From WHTX01 sp038255145 (GTDB lineage Bacteria; Actinomycetota; Acidimicrobiia; Acidimicrobiales; CAIXPF01), in NCBI GenBank assembly GCA_038255145.1, contig JBBSLP010000032.1:1-62908 (forward strand): DNA of 62,908 nucleotides, in the 5' to 3' direction. Under the pieces are notes generated by a model. It had not been told where the DNA came from and made no database searches. It worked only from the letters and a program-made list of their open reading frames with translations. A program made the position numbers and the translations under genes. Position 1 is the stretch's first letter; every line of letters starts with the position of its first letter. Positions 30,202 through 38,860 of the stretch are shown here, one piece after another.

Positions 30202-31584
30202 TCAGGCCGTGGTCATGCCCGACGAGACGGTGATGACCTCGTCCTCCACGATGTCGTCCTCGACGGTGTCCACCGGCTCGCCGTCGATGGCGGGGCTGTG
30301 GCGGGGGGAGAGGCCTACCACCAGCACGGTGCCGATGGCCCCGCCGACCTCACGCACGGTGTCGTTCAGGGCCGAGGCCACCCCCTGCTGCGCCTTGGGC
30401 AGGGACCCGGTGATGGCCGTGGTGGCCGGGGTCATGGAGATGCCCATGCCCGCGGCCAGCACCAGCAGGCCGGGCAGGATCGACAGGTAGGTCCGGCGCT
30501 CGACGAGCACGGCCATGAGGAACAGGCCGGCCGTGAGCAGGCCCAGGCCCAGGCCCATGATGCGTCGGGCCCCGATGCGGGCGGCCAGGGCCGGGGCCAC
30601 GGGGGACAGGCCCATCATCACCGCGGCCATGGGCAGCAGGCTCAACGCCGAGCGGAAGGCCGAGTAGCCCAGCACCGCGGTCATGAACTGCACCAACACC
30701 AACATGATGCCGAACATGGCCATGAAGGGTACGAACAGGGCCAGGGAACCGGCCGACAGGGCCCGCTCCCGGAAGATGCGCAGGTCGAGCAGGGGGTGGC
30801 CGTCGTCGCGGGCCAGCCGCAGCTCCCAGGCCACGAAGCTCAGCAGGGCGACGATGCCGATGGCCAGCCCGGCCATGGCCAGGGGATCGCTCCAGCCCCG
30901 CTCGGGACCTTCCTGGATGCCCAGCACGATGCCGCCCACGGCGAAGACCGACAGCACCGAGCCGACGACGTCGAAGCGGTGCAGGATCGACTCGCGGGAG
31001 TTGGGCACGTAGAGCACGGTCAGGACCAGGGAGGCGGCGGCCACGACGACGGGGGGGATGAACAGCCACGGCCACGTCACCCGGTCGATGAGGAACGACG
31101 AGAGCAGCAGGCCGAGGATGCCGCCGGCACCAGCGAAGCCGGCCCAGATGCCCACGGCCCGGCCCCGGGCATCGGCGGGGAACGACGAGGTGATGATGGA
31201 CAGGGTGGCGGGCATGATCATGGCCGCGGCCAGCCCCGTCACCACCCGGAAGGCGATGAGGGCCTCGACGCTGGTGGTCATGGACGCGGCCAGGTTGCCC
31301 ACGACGAACAGGGCCAGGCCGCCGGTGAGGATGTGCTTGCGGCCCCAGCGGTCGCCCAGGGCACCGATGGGCAGGAGCAGGGCGGCCAGGGCCACGGTGT
31401 AGCCGTTGACCACCCACAACAGGTCGCCCTGGGAGGCGCCGAGGTCGAGGGCGATGGCCTGCTGGGCGATGTTGAGGCCCGACACCGAGGCGATGACCGC
31501 GGCCAGTGCCGCGCACACGGCGGTGAGGATGAGGGTGCGCCGACGGGGGTCGAGCACAGCCTCTGGGGCTGCGGGTTCGGGCAC
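30202..31584 (-). CDS. DHA2-type (14-helix) MFS drug:proton antiporter
   Basis: A 460-residue multidrug exporter of the DHA2/EmrB-QacA type. It has LLWVVNGYTVALAALLLPIGALGDRWGRKH (the helix 2-3 motif A), RVVTGLAAAMIMPATLSII (motif C region) and many hydrophobic helices. It ends in an acidic tail. It is divergent from a TetR-family regulator. A 20-bp near-palindrome overlaps its likely promoter, so repression by that TetR protein with release by drug is the expected control. Start is GTG at 31584. The exported compound is unknown. Confidence 0.9.
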   Translation of the reverse strand: MPEPAAPEAVLDPRRRTLILTAVCAALAAVIASVSGLNIAQQAIALDLGASQGDLLWVVNGYTVALAALLLPIGALGDRWGRKHILTGGLALFVVGNLAASMTTSVEALIAFRVVTGLAAAMIMPATLSIITSSFPADARGRAVGIWAGFAGAGGILGLLLSSFLIDRVTWPWLFIPPVVVAAASLVLTVLYVPNSRESILHRFDVVGSVLSVFAVGGIVLGIQEGPERGWSDPLAMAGLAIGIVALLSFVAWELRLARDDGHPLLDLRIFRERALSAGSLALFVPFMAMFGIMLVLVQFMTAVLGYSAFRSALSLLPMAAVMMGLSPVAPALAARIGARRIMGLGLGLLTAGLFLMAVLVERRTYLSILPGLLVLAAGMGISMTPATTAITGSLPKAQQGVASALNDTVREVGGAIGTVLVVGLSPRHSPAIDGEPVDTVEDDIVEDEVITVSSGMTTA

Positions 31585-31650
31585 GGGGATGGCCTCCAGG
31601 CTCGTATGCGGGGGGCGACGCCACCGTCCACCCCGACAACCCAGGACGAG

Positions 31651-31699
31651 ACGGTACCGTAGCGGTTGGGACGATACGGTACGGTATCGTTCTGCGCAA
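31651..31699 (-). promoter_or_regulatory. TetR-type operators and DHA2 promoter
   Basis: The near-palindrome 31671-31690 has arms ACGATAC/GTATCGT around a 6-bp centre, and a second palindrome ACGGTACCGT is perfect at 31651-31660. On the minus strand TTGCGC (plus 31694-31699) and TATCGT (plus 31671-31676) form -35/-10 boxes with 17-bp spacing for the transporter gene. The first operator covers the -10 box and spacer. The divergent TetR gene begins 75 bp to the right. Confidence 0.7.
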
Positions 31700-31764
31700 G
31701 CAGTTCAGTCGGTTCCGTGCAAAGGACGGCGGGACGAGGTACAACACGTGCGGAGGTGGGAGCG

Positions 31765-32370
31765 ATGACCGACCAGGGGCCTGATGTGGTGCCCGAAGGT
31801 CGCGTGGCCCGGTCGCGCCAGGCCGTGCTCGAGGCGGCCTCGGCCCTGCTCCTGTCCGGCGGTCTACCGGCGGTGACCGTCGACGCCGTGGTGGCCCGGT
31901 CCGGGGTGGCCAAGTCCACGATCTACCGCCACTGGGCGTCGCGGGACGAGCTGCTGTGCTCGACGGTGACCTCCCTGCTGCCCCCCGTGCCCGATCCGCC
32001 CGCCGACCTGGGCTTCGAGGACAGCCTGCGCTACCTGATGCGGGCCCACGTGGCTCAGCTGGGCAGCCCCACGGCCTGTCGCCTGCTGCCGGCGCTGATC
32101 GAGGCCAAGCTGCACGACGACAAGGTGGCCGACCTCGAACAGCAGATGGAGCAGGCCCGCCTCGGTCTGCTCGACAGCGTGCTGCAGGCGGGCATCGACG
32201 CCGGTCACCTCCCCGCCGACATCGACCGCGAGGAGGCCATCCTCCAGCTCTTCGGTCCCGTGCTCATGGCCGTCCTCGCCCACCCCCGGCCCCTCGACGA
32301 CGCCTTCGCCGACCGCCTGGTCGAGCTCTTCCTCGCCAGTCGCTCGGCGGCCGCCGGCGTCGGTCGGTAG
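31765..32370 (+). CDS. TetR-family transcriptional regulator
   Basis: A 201-residue TetR repressor. The N-terminal DNA-binding domain has ILEAASALLLSGG-like sequence, then VTVDAVVARSGVAKSTIYRHWASRDEL, the standard recognition helix. The C-terminal ligand domain resembles TetR_C group proteins. ATG 31765 with GGAGG 8 nt upstream is a good start. Divergent from the DHA2 exporter with palindromic operators between them, it very probably represses that exporter and itself. The lipase-like gene follows 12 bp later and may be co-transcribed. Confidence 0.92.
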   Translation: MTDQGPDVVPEGRVARSRQAVLEAASALLLSGGLPAVTVDAVVARSGVAKSTIYRHWASRDELLCSTVTSLLPPVPDPPADLGFEDSLRYLMRAHVAQLGSPTACRLLPALIEAKLHDDKVADLEQQMEQARLGLLDSVLQAGIDAGHLPADIDREEAILQLFGPVLMAVLAHPRPLDDAFADRLVELFLASRSAAAGVGR

Positions 32371-32382
32371 GAGCTGGACGCC

Positions 32383-33147
32383 GTGGCCCCGTCGCCGGCC
32401 GAGCTCATGCGCCAGGAGGCGGGGGCCCTCGGTGAGCTGGCCGAGCTGCACCGCGACCCGGTGTTCCGGGGCCGGGACCTGCCCCGGGGCGACGGGCGGC
32501 TGGTGCTGGTGGTGCCCGGCCTGTTCGGCAACGACCTGTACCTGCAACCCCTTCACGGCTGGCTGCGCCGCCTGGGTTACACGCCGATCACGTCCAGCCT
32601 GGTGGTGAACGCCGGCTGCCCCAACCGCCTGCGAGGCCAGGTCGAGGCCGCGTTGCGTCGGCGAATGCGGCTGCGCCCCGGCCCCGTGGCCCTGGTCGGC
32701 CACAGCCGGGGCGGCATGTTGGCCTGGGCCATCGCCAGCCGGCTGGGGCCCGAGGCCTCGCACCTGGCCCTGCTGGGCTCACCGGCGGCGGCGACGGTGG
32801 CCATGTTCCGCCGGGGCCTGGGTGTGCCCGGGGCCGTGGCCGCCTCCCCGATGGCTGCGGCCGGCCAGCGGGCCCTCAAGCTGCTCGATCCCGACTGCAA
32901 CGTGCCCGACTGCGGCTGCGAGTACCCCGAGGACCTGCGCCGTCCCCTCGACCAGGCCACCGCGGTGCTGTCGGTGCGCAGTCGCGACGACGCCATCGTG
33001 CCCCCTTCCGCCTGCACCGTGGCCGGAGCCGCCAACCTCGAGGTCGGGGGCACCCACAGCGGGCTCGTCTACAACCGCGCCGTCTATCCCGCCCTGGCCG
33101 CCTTCCTGGCCACCAGGGATGGCGCCGGCGGCGAATCCGTTCGCTGA
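32383..33147 (+). CDS. alpha/beta hydrolase, lipase/PGAP1-like
   Basis: A 254-residue alpha/beta hydrolase. The oxyanion-hole strand reads LVLVVPGLFGNDLYLQPL, the nucleophile elbow is GHSRGG (Ser about 106), and GGTHSG near the C-terminus supplies the His. A cysteine cluster CNVPDCGCEYPEDL sits in the cap and could form a disulfide or metal site. It resembles triacylglycerol lipases and esterases of the PGAP1-like type that lack a signal peptide. GTG start at 32383, directly after the TetR gene. Confidence 0.85.
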   Translation: MAPSPAELMRQEAGALGELAELHRDPVFRGRDLPRGDGRLVLVVPGLFGNDLYLQPLHGWLRRLGYTPITSSLVVNAGCPNRLRGQVEAALRRRMRLRPGPVALVGHSRGGMLAWAIASRLGPEASHLALLGSPAAATVAMFRRGLGVPGAVAASPMAAAGQRALKLLDPDCNVPDCGCEYPEDLRRPLDQATAVLSVRSRDDAIVPPSACTVAGAANLEVGGTHSGLVYNRAVYPALAAFLATRDGAGGESVR

Positions 33148-33155
33148 GGGCAGCG

Positions 33156-33451
33156 GTGGAACCGTCCTACCAGGGACTCCAGCACCGGCGGGCGGGCGGG
33201 TTCGACCTGATCACGGCGGCGACCTCGTTCCACTGGGTGAGGGCCGACGTCGGGCTGGGGCGGTGCGCCGACCTGCTGCGGCCCGGCCGTTCTCTCCCTG
33301 GCTGGGCCTGCCCGCCGACCATCGTGCCGTCGTGCTCGACGCCCTCGAGGATCTGGCCTGCGACCAGTTCGGCGGCGTCGTCGAGCGCCCCTACTTCACC
33401 CCCGTCTACCTGGCCCGACGCCGGGCTGATGATGTCGAGCACCCTGTCTGA
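33156..33451 (+). pseudogene. remnant of a SAM-dependent methyltransferase gene
   Basis: Two short frames together resemble the C-terminal half of a class I methyltransferase. The first reads FDLITAATSFHWV and then CADLLRPG. After a shift near 33290 the second reads DHRAVVLDALEDLACDQFGG and VERPYFTPVYLARR to a stop at 33451. The N-terminal SAM-binding region (GxGxG strand) is missing. So the gene is truncated at its 5-prime end and frameshifted. It sits directly before a palindromic repeat (33462). Confidence 0.6.
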
Positions 33452-33461
33452 CCTGGCGGTT

Positions 33462-33495
33462 CGTTCAGACGATTCGACGTCGATTCGCCTGAACG
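33462..33495. repeat. imperfect 34-bp palindrome of the dispersed family
   Basis: CGTTCAGACGATTCGAC (33462-33478) is followed by GTCGATTCGCCTGAACG (33479-33495). The arms are complementary except at two positions. It shares the core and the CCAGGTCA flank (other strand) with the perfect copy at 55-94. It lies 10 bp after the methyltransferase remnant. Confidence 0.8.
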
Positions 33496-33526
33496 GGGCC
33501 CGAGTGCGCGGTGGCCTCCGAAGACC

Positions 33527-34051
33527 TCAGGCCTGGTCGCCATCGGCCCGGGCTGCCATCTTGGTGCCGTCCAGGTAGTAGCGCCGGGCCCAGATGCCGG
33601 TACCGGGCTCACCTTCCAACGGCATGCGCCAGCTGCTGACCAGGCTGGTGGTCAGAGGCACGGCCAACAGCGCCCGGGGCTGGTCGATGGTGCCCTGCAC
33701 GTAGGCCTGCACCCCGTCCTCGGGCACGTAGCGCCGGGCGATGTCCCGGTAGCCCTCCCGCCACTGGTCGTCCTCGCCGATGTCGTGGACCATGCGGGCC
33801 GTGCCCTTGATGGTCACCTTGCGGTAGGGGAGGGCGTCCTCGTCGATGGACAGCGACACCCGGGGATCGGCGCGCAGGTTGGCCAGGAACACCGACTCCT
33901 GCCGGGGGGTGAAGACGATCTCGCCGTCGACGTGACGGAACCAGATGGGCACCACCCGGGGCCAGCCGTCCTCGTCAATGGTGCCCAGGCGCAGCAGGTG
34001 GCCGGGCTCGTCGAGGAAGGCGGTCACCTCGTCGGGGTTCATCTTGGGCAT
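33527..34051 (-). CDS. PPOX/FDOR split-barrel flavin-type protein
   Basis: A 174-residue protein of the pyridoxamine-5-phosphate-oxidase-like split-barrel family, common in actinobacteria as FMN- or F420-dependent reductases. Visible elements are LRLGTIDEDGWPRVVPIWFRH, the cofactor strand ESVFLANLRADPRVSLSID, and YRKVTIKGTARM. A C-terminal extension (GIWARRYYLDGTKM) is present. Cofactor and substrate cannot be read. It is divergent from the second fused CoA-transferase, 70 bp away. Confidence 0.85.
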   Translation of the reverse strand: MPKMNPDEVTAFLDEPGHLLRLGTIDEDGWPRVVPIWFRHVDGEIVFTPRQESVFLANLRADPRVSLSIDEDALPYRKVTIKGTARMVHDIGEDDQWREGYRDIARRYVPEDGVQAYVQGTIDQPRALLAVPLTTSLVSSWRMPLEGEPGTGIWARRYYLDGTKMAARADGDQA

Positions 34052-34121
34052 GGCAGCAGCCTCTCACCACTGCGTCCTCTCACGTAGCCTCAGCGCCCCG
34101 GGGGACGAGGCCGGGGCCGAC

Positions 34122-36401
34122 GTGGTCAGGGTGGCCGGGTGGGGGAGCCGGGGCCAGGCCATGGTCGACCCCGTGGCCGCGGCCCGGGGCGGGCTGCTCG
34201 ACTGGTGGTACGACGGCGGCAAGCGCCAGGTCGACCTCGACCTCGACCGCGCCGACGGCCAGCAGGCCGTGCGTGACCTGGCCGCCCACGCCGACCTGGT
34301 CTTCGACGATGCCGCCCCCGGGTGGCTGGCCGATCGGGGCATCGACCACGCCGACCTGGCCGCGGCCAACCCCCGCCTGGTGCACGTGTCCCTGACCCCT
34401 TTCGGGCGCACCGGGCCCCGGGCCAGCTGGCGGACGTCGGACCTGGTGGCCGCGGCCCTGGGCGGGGTGGCCTCGGTGACCGGGCTGGCCGATGCCCCCA
34501 TGAACTCGTGGGGTGGGCAGAACCTCAACTTCGGTGGCTTCATGGCCGCCATCAGCGGCCTGGCCGCCCTGCACCGGGCTCGCCTCGACGGCTACGGCCA
34601 GCACGTCGACGTCTCCCTGCACGAGGTCGTGGCCTCCTCGGTGGAGAACCTGTGGTTCCAGTGGTGGTACCACGACCTGCTGCCCGACCTGCCCGAGATC
34701 GCCGCCCGCCAGGGTTCCCTGCACTGGCTCGGGGCCTACGAGGTGGCCCCCTGCCGCACGGGCGCGGTGATGATCACCCCCACCCCCACGCCCGACCACC
34801 TGTTCCGGTGGATGGTGGAGGACGGGGTAGCCGAGGCCGCCCACTACCTGCACATGACCGCCTTCGACCTGCTGCCCCAGATGGCCGACATCATGGCCAT
34901 GGTCGAGCGCTGGGTGCTCACGCAGGACGCCGCCGACCTGTTCGCCGAGAGCCAACGTCGCCACGTGGCCTTCGGCGAGGTCCAGGACGTGGCCACCGTG
35001 GCCGTCAACCCCCAGTTCGCCTTCCGGGGCTTCTTCCAGGACCACGACTGGGACGGTCCCCCGGTGCGCCGCCCCGGCCATCCGGGCCGCACCACCGGCA
35101 CCCCGCCGCCGCCCCTGCGCCCACCGGCCGCGGCCCCCACCCCCGTGGCCGAGATCGTGGCCGGGTGGACCCCGGCCGAGCCGGCGACCGAGGCCGCGCC
35201 GGCAACGACGGTCAAGGGCACCAAGCCCCTCGACGGCCTGCTCATCGCCGACTTCACCTGGGTGCTGGCCGGGCCCTTCGCCACCCGCATCCTCGGTGAC
35301 CTGGGTGCGGACGTGGTCAAGTTCCAGACCGAGGGCCGGGCCACCCAGGTGAACCGCCCCGACTACCCCTACTTCGCCACGTGGAACCGGTCCAAGCGCT
35401 CGGCCGCCCTGGACATGAAGCACCCCGGCGCCCTCGACGCCGTGCGCCCCATCATCGAGCGGGCCGACGTGCTCATCGAGAACTACTCGGCCGGCGTGCT
35501 CGACCGTTGGGGCCTGGACTGGGAGACGGTGCGGGCCTGGAACCCCCGGCTCATCTACGTGACCATGGCCGGTCCCGGCCACGACGGGCCGTGGAAGGAC
35601 GTCATCTCCTACGCACCCACGGTCCACGCCCTGTGTGGGCTCACCTACCTGACCAACCCGCCGGGGCGCCTCGACGTGGGTCCGGGCTTCTCCCTCAACG
35701 ACCACGCCGCCGGCTTCGTGGCCGCCACCCTGGTGCTCGAGGCCATCGAGGCCCGTCGCCGCACGGGAGAAGGCCAGCTCATCGACATCGCCCAGCTCGA
35801 GGTGGGCAGCTACCTGTGCGGTCCCGCCCTGGTCGAGCACTTCGCCAACGGCCGCACCTGCGAGCCCGGCGGCAACGTCGACGCCCTCGTCGACAACGTG
35901 CCCAACGAGATCTACGCCGACGGCCACGGCGGTTGGCTGGCCGTCTCCGTCCTCGATGACGCCCAGTGGGTGGGCCTGTGCCGGGTCCTGGGCCGCGACG
36001 ACCTGGCCGCCGACCCCACCCTGGCCACGGTGGAGGGCCGCCGGGCCCGCCGGGCCGACGTGGACGCCGCCGTGGGCGCCTGGGTGGCCGATCGGGCCGC
36101 GCCCGCGGCCATGGTCGAGCTCCAGGAGACCGGGGTGCCCGCCGGTGCCGTGCAGGACGCCCGCTCGCTGGAGCAGTGCCCCCAGCTCCAGGCCCGTGAC
36201 GTGTTCCGCTCCTTCGCCGACCACCCCCTGTTCGGGGATCGAGCCCACGAACGGTTCCCGGCCATCTTCTCCGAGTCCGATCTGACCCCCTACCTGCGCT
36301 CGCCCTACCTGGGCGAACACAACTTCGAGGTCTACGGCGAGCTCGCCGGCCTCAGCGACGAGGACATCGCCATCGGCATCGGCGACGAACTGTTCGGCTG
36401 A
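34122..36401 (+). CDS. second fused double CaiB/BaiF CoA-transferase, N-terminally short
   Basis: About 760 residues with two family III CoA-transferase units. The second unit opens normally (LDGLLIADFTWVLAGPFATR) and keeps the catalytic Asp in SLNDHAAGF. The first unit has LNFGGFMA where the Asp should be, so it is probably inactive. The first unit also starts abruptly at GADVVRVAGWG. The usual opening strand-helix of about 25 residues (LxGxRVLELxxxxAG) is absent, and upstream in-frame sequence does not supply it. A 5-prime deletion or a start in this unusual place are both possible. GTG 34122 is the best available start. Confidence 0.82.
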   Translation: MVRVAGWGSRGQAMVDPVAAARGGLLDWWYDGGKRQVDLDLDRADGQQAVRDLAAHADLVFDDAAPGWLADRGIDHADLAAANPRLVHVSLTPFGRTGPRASWRTSDLVAAALGGVASVTGLADAPMNSWGGQNLNFGGFMAAISGLAALHRARLDGYGQHVDVSLHEVVASSVENLWFQWWYHDLLPDLPEIAARQGSLHWLGAYEVAPCRTGAVMITPTPTPDHLFRWMVEDGVAEAAHYLHMTAFDLLPQMADIMAMVERWVLTQDAADLFAESQRRHVAFGEVQDVATVAVNPQFAFRGFFQDHDWDGPPVRRPGHPGRTTGTPPPPLRPPAAAPTPVAEIVAGWTPAEPATEAAPATTVKGTKPLDGLLIADFTWVLAGPFATRILGDLGADVVKFQTEGRATQVNRPDYPYFATWNRSKRSAALDMKHPGALDAVRPIIERADVLIENYSAGVLDRWGLDWETVRAWNPRLIYVTMAGPGHDGPWKDVISYAPTVHALCGLTYLTNPPGRLDVGPGFSLNDHAAGFVAATLVLEAIEARRRTGEGQLIDIAQLEVGSYLCGPALVEHFANGRTCEPGGNVDALVDNVPNEIYADGHGGWLAVSVLDDAQWVGLCRVLGRDDLAADPTLATVEGRRARRADVDAAVGAWVADRAAPAAMVELQETGVPAGAVQDARSLEQCPQLQARDVFRSFADHPLFGDRAHERFPAIFSESDLTPYLRSPYLGEHNFEVYGELAGLSDEDIAIGIGDELFG

Positions 36402-36415
36402 CGCCGCCGCTGAAG

Positions 36416-36448
36416 CGCCGGCTGATCGCCGGCTGATCGCGGGCCGAT
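36416..36448. repeat. three-copy 11-bp tandem repeat
   Basis: CGCCGGCTGAT occurs at 36416-36426 and 36427-36437, followed by the variant CGCGGGCCGAT (36438-36448). It occupies the gap between the CoA-transferase stop and the next convergent gene. Confidence 0.8.
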
Positions 36449-36463
36449 CGCCAGGAGGCCCGG

Positions 36464-36814
36464 TCAGGCCGACGGGCGGCTGGGCTGGCCGACGGCGCGA
36501 GGGTGGCGCAGGCCGACGACGGTGGCGCCGGGACCGGTCAGGCTGACGATGCCCTCGCCGGCCGGTCGGTGACCCGATTCGGCCAGGGTGAGCCGGGCGC
36601 CGCTGGGGTGCAGGGCGAGGGCGAGGATGGTGGACTCGCCCAGCGAGCACAACGAGGGGACACCGGTGGCGACCTGGGCGGAGGCCATGGCCTGGGCCCA
36701 GCGCACCCGGTGCCGCCAGGGCAGGAGGAAGGGGGCGACGACGAAGGCGATGCTGGCCGCGCCGGCCACCACCAGCACCAGCACCAGGTCGACCAGGGAC
36801 GAGGGGGGACCCAT
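36464..36814 (-). CDS. small hypothetical membrane protein
   Basis: I do not recognise this 116-residue ORF. It begins at ATG 36814 with one strong membrane segment (LVDLVLVLVVAGAASIAFVVA, about residues 8-28). A soluble part follows with SLGESTILALALHPSGARLTLAE. Coding potential is moderate. It lies alone between the CoA-transferase and the choloylglycine-hydrolase-like gene. The 186 bp upstream (36815-37000) contains no gene I can support. Confidence 0.45.
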   Translation of the reverse strand: MGPPSSLVDLVLVLVVAGAASIAFVVAPFLLPWRHRVRWAQAMASAQVATGVPSLCSLGESTILALALHPSGARLTLAESGHRPAGEGIVSLTGPGATVVGLRHPRAVGQPSRPSA

Positions 36815-37000
36815 CCCCTTGTGCTAGCCGCGGCCCGGGCCGGTTCCGCCGCGTGCCGACGAACGTTACGGCTGTTCATCCGCACGTCGCACCGCCGTCT
36901 CCGTGGCGTCACGCTACCCGGGAACACCCCCGTGCTCGGTGGGCTGGTCCTCGGTGGTCGGGGGCCAGCCCACCGGCTCGGCGGGGGTCGGTCGATCTGT

Positions 37001-37942
37001 CTAGAAGGGCGCGGGGGCGTCCTCGAACCGGGTGCCGACGTTGCCGACCAGTCCGGGGGCGCCGGGGTCGAGGCGTCGGGCCGGTGAGCCCGCGGCCAGC
37101 GCCATCTCGTCGAGCTCCACCCACACCAGGTTGGGGCTGGTCGAGGGCTGGAAGTAGAAGATGTGGTCGGTGACGTCGGTGGCGCTCACCCACCACGTCG
37201 GGTACACCGAGAAGTCGTCGTAGGGGGCGCCGGGGGGCACGCTCACGTTGTGGGCCAGCAGGACCACGCCGGCCACGGCTTCCTCGTAGGTGGCGGGCTT
37301 GGGCAGGTGGCGCAGGAAGTAGCTGGCCCGCACGAAGCGATCGACCGACAGGATGTCCCCGGGTGGGGGGAGCTCACCGCCGAAGTCGCGGTAGCGGGCC
37401 AGGTTGACCAGCTGCTGGTCATAGGTGGGGTCGTTGGCCATGACCCGGGTCCCGGGGCCGTGGTGGATGACCTTGGCCCCGTCGATGAGCTCGAGGATGG
37501 CCGAATCGCCCGACGCATCCTCCATGGCCAGATGGGCGCCCAGGTGGTGGCCCCGCACCTCGACCGAACCGATGCGGACGGTGTCCAGGGCGGTCACGGC
37601 CTCGGCCACGGTGGCGCACGTGTCCACCAGCCACTGGGCCACGCGGATGTTGGCCACCACGGGTCGGTCGTCGGCCGGCTCGTACACGGTCGACTCGAGG
37701 TAGAGCAGGTGCACGGCCAGGCCGGCCTCGTTGACGGACTCGGTGATGCCCACGCCGAAGCTGAGGACCGAGGCGCTGCTGAACCGTGACGTCCACTGCC
37801 GTGCGCCCTCGGGCCAGGCGCCGTCCCGGGTCATGCCTGCGGGCAGGGCCCACAGTTCGGGGTCGTCGGATTCGTGCCAGTCCATGGTCCGGCTGGCCAC
37901 CACGGCCACGCTGTTGTCCGACCACAGGATCCGCGTGCACAT
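37001..37942 (-). CDS. choloylglycine hydrolase/penicillin V acylase-like Ntn hydrolase
   Basis: A 313-residue linear-amide C-N hydrolase. The protein starts MCTRILW, so Cys2 becomes the N-terminal nucleophile after Met removal. ASRTMDWHE supplies the conserved Arg and Asp, and later family positions include MANDPTYDQQL and NVSVPPGAPY. There is no signal peptide, consistent with a cytoplasmic enzyme. The family cleaves conjugated bile salts, penicillin V or N-acyl-homoserine lactones; bile is unlikely for an environmental actinobacterium, so an acyl-amide or quorum-signal substrate is my guess. Confidence 0.9.
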   Translation of the reverse strand: MCTRILWSDNSVAVVASRTMDWHESDDPELWALPAGMTRDGAWPEGARQWTSRFSSASVLSFGVGITESVNEAGLAVHLLYLESTVYEPADDRPVVANIRVAQWLVDTCATVAEAVTALDTVRIGSVEVRGHHLGAHLAMEDASGDSAILELIDGAKVIHHGPGTRVMANDPTYDQQLVNLARYRDFGGELPPPGDILSVDRFVRASYFLRHLPKPATYEEAVAGVVLLAHNVSVPPGAPYDDFSVYPTWWVSATDVTDHIFYFQPSTSPNLVWVELDEMALAAGSPARRLDPGAPGLVGNVGTRFEDAPAPF

Positions 37943-38018
37943 GCCTCTGCATGCTAACGCTATAGGCGCTTGATTAACCGCTCAAAGTGGTGGTTTGTTG
38001 CTGACCTAGGCTCGGTCG
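37943..38018. promoter_or_regulatory. AT-rich divergent promoter region
   Basis: This 76-bp gap between divergent genes is much richer in A/T than its surroundings. On the minus strand TTGAGC and TATAGC lie 15 bp apart, a weak promoter for the acylase gene. TTGATTAACCGCTCAA holds a TTGA/TCAA inverted repeat that might bind a regulator. A promoter for the SDR gene must also lie here but is not clear. Confidence 0.4.
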
Positions 38019-38786
38019 ATGCCCACCGCCATCGTGACCGGAGCCGCCCAGGGGATCGGCCGAGGGGTGGCCCGCCGCCTGTTGGCCGACGGCTGGCAGG
38101 TGCTGTTGGCCGACGCCGACGCCGACGCCCTGGCCGACGCCCTCGATGAGCTCGGTCCCGTCGGCGCGGCCGGAGCCGCGGTGGGGGCGGTGTGCGATGT
38201 GGCCGACGAGGCCCAGGTCAGGACCATGGTGGCCCGGGCGTTGGCGCTGGGTGAGGGCGGGATCGACGGGGTGGTGACCAGTGCCGGGTTGGCCGACCCC
38301 GGTCGTACCCCGCTGGTCGACCTGCCCGTCGAGCGCTGGCAGCGGGTGCTGGACGTGAACCTGACAGGCACCATGCTCACCGTCAAGCACGCCGTGGCCG
38401 GGTTGCGGGTGCAGGGTGGCTCGGTGGTGACGGTGGCCTCGGTCCGGGCCCACCAGTCCGATCCCGACACCGAGGCCTACGCCGCGTCCAAGGGTGGGGT
38501 CGTGGCCCTGACCCACGCCCTGGCCATCAGCCTGGCGCCTGAGGTGCGGGTCAACTGCATCAGCCCCGGTTGGATCGACACGTCGGCCACCAAGGCCCGG
38601 GACCGGCGGGACCCGTCACCGCTGAGCGAGGCTGACCACCGTCAGCACCCGGTGGGCCGGGCCGGGGTCCCCGCCGACGTGGCCGCCCTGGCCGCGTGGT
38701 TGCTGTCGGCCGAGTCGGCCTTCATGACCGGCCAGGAGCTCACCACCGACGGCGGCATGGCCGTGCAGCTCCACTACCTGGATTGA
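38019..38786 (+). CDS. short-chain dehydrogenase/reductase
   Basis: A 255-residue classical SDR. The cofactor loop TGAAQGIG lies near 7-14. TSAGLAD replaces the usual NNAG strand. The Ser in TVASVRAH and Tyr/Lys of YAASKG form the catalytic set, and CISPGWIDT follows. An Asp after strand 2 (LLADAD) favours NAD. Substrate unknown, probably an alcohol/ketone. It is divergent from the choloylglycine-hydrolase-like gene. Confidence 0.9.
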   Translation: MPTAIVTGAAQGIGRGVARRLLADGWQVLLADADADALADALDELGPVGAAGAAVGAVCDVADEAQVRTMVARALALGEGGIDGVVTSAGLADPGRTPLVDLPVERWQRVLDVNLTGTMLTVKHAVAGLRVQGGSVVTVASVRAHQSDPDTEAYAASKGGVVALTHALAISLAPEVRVNCISPGWIDTSATKARDRRDPSPLSEADHRQHPVGRAGVPADVAALAAWLLSAESAFMTGQELTTDGGMAVQLHYLD

Positions 38787-38860
38787 TCCCGCCCGGGCGC
38801 GGATCGGAGAAATCTCGGGTCGAGGCTGTCGATCCCGGCCTGGGGCTGCGTCATGGAGGC

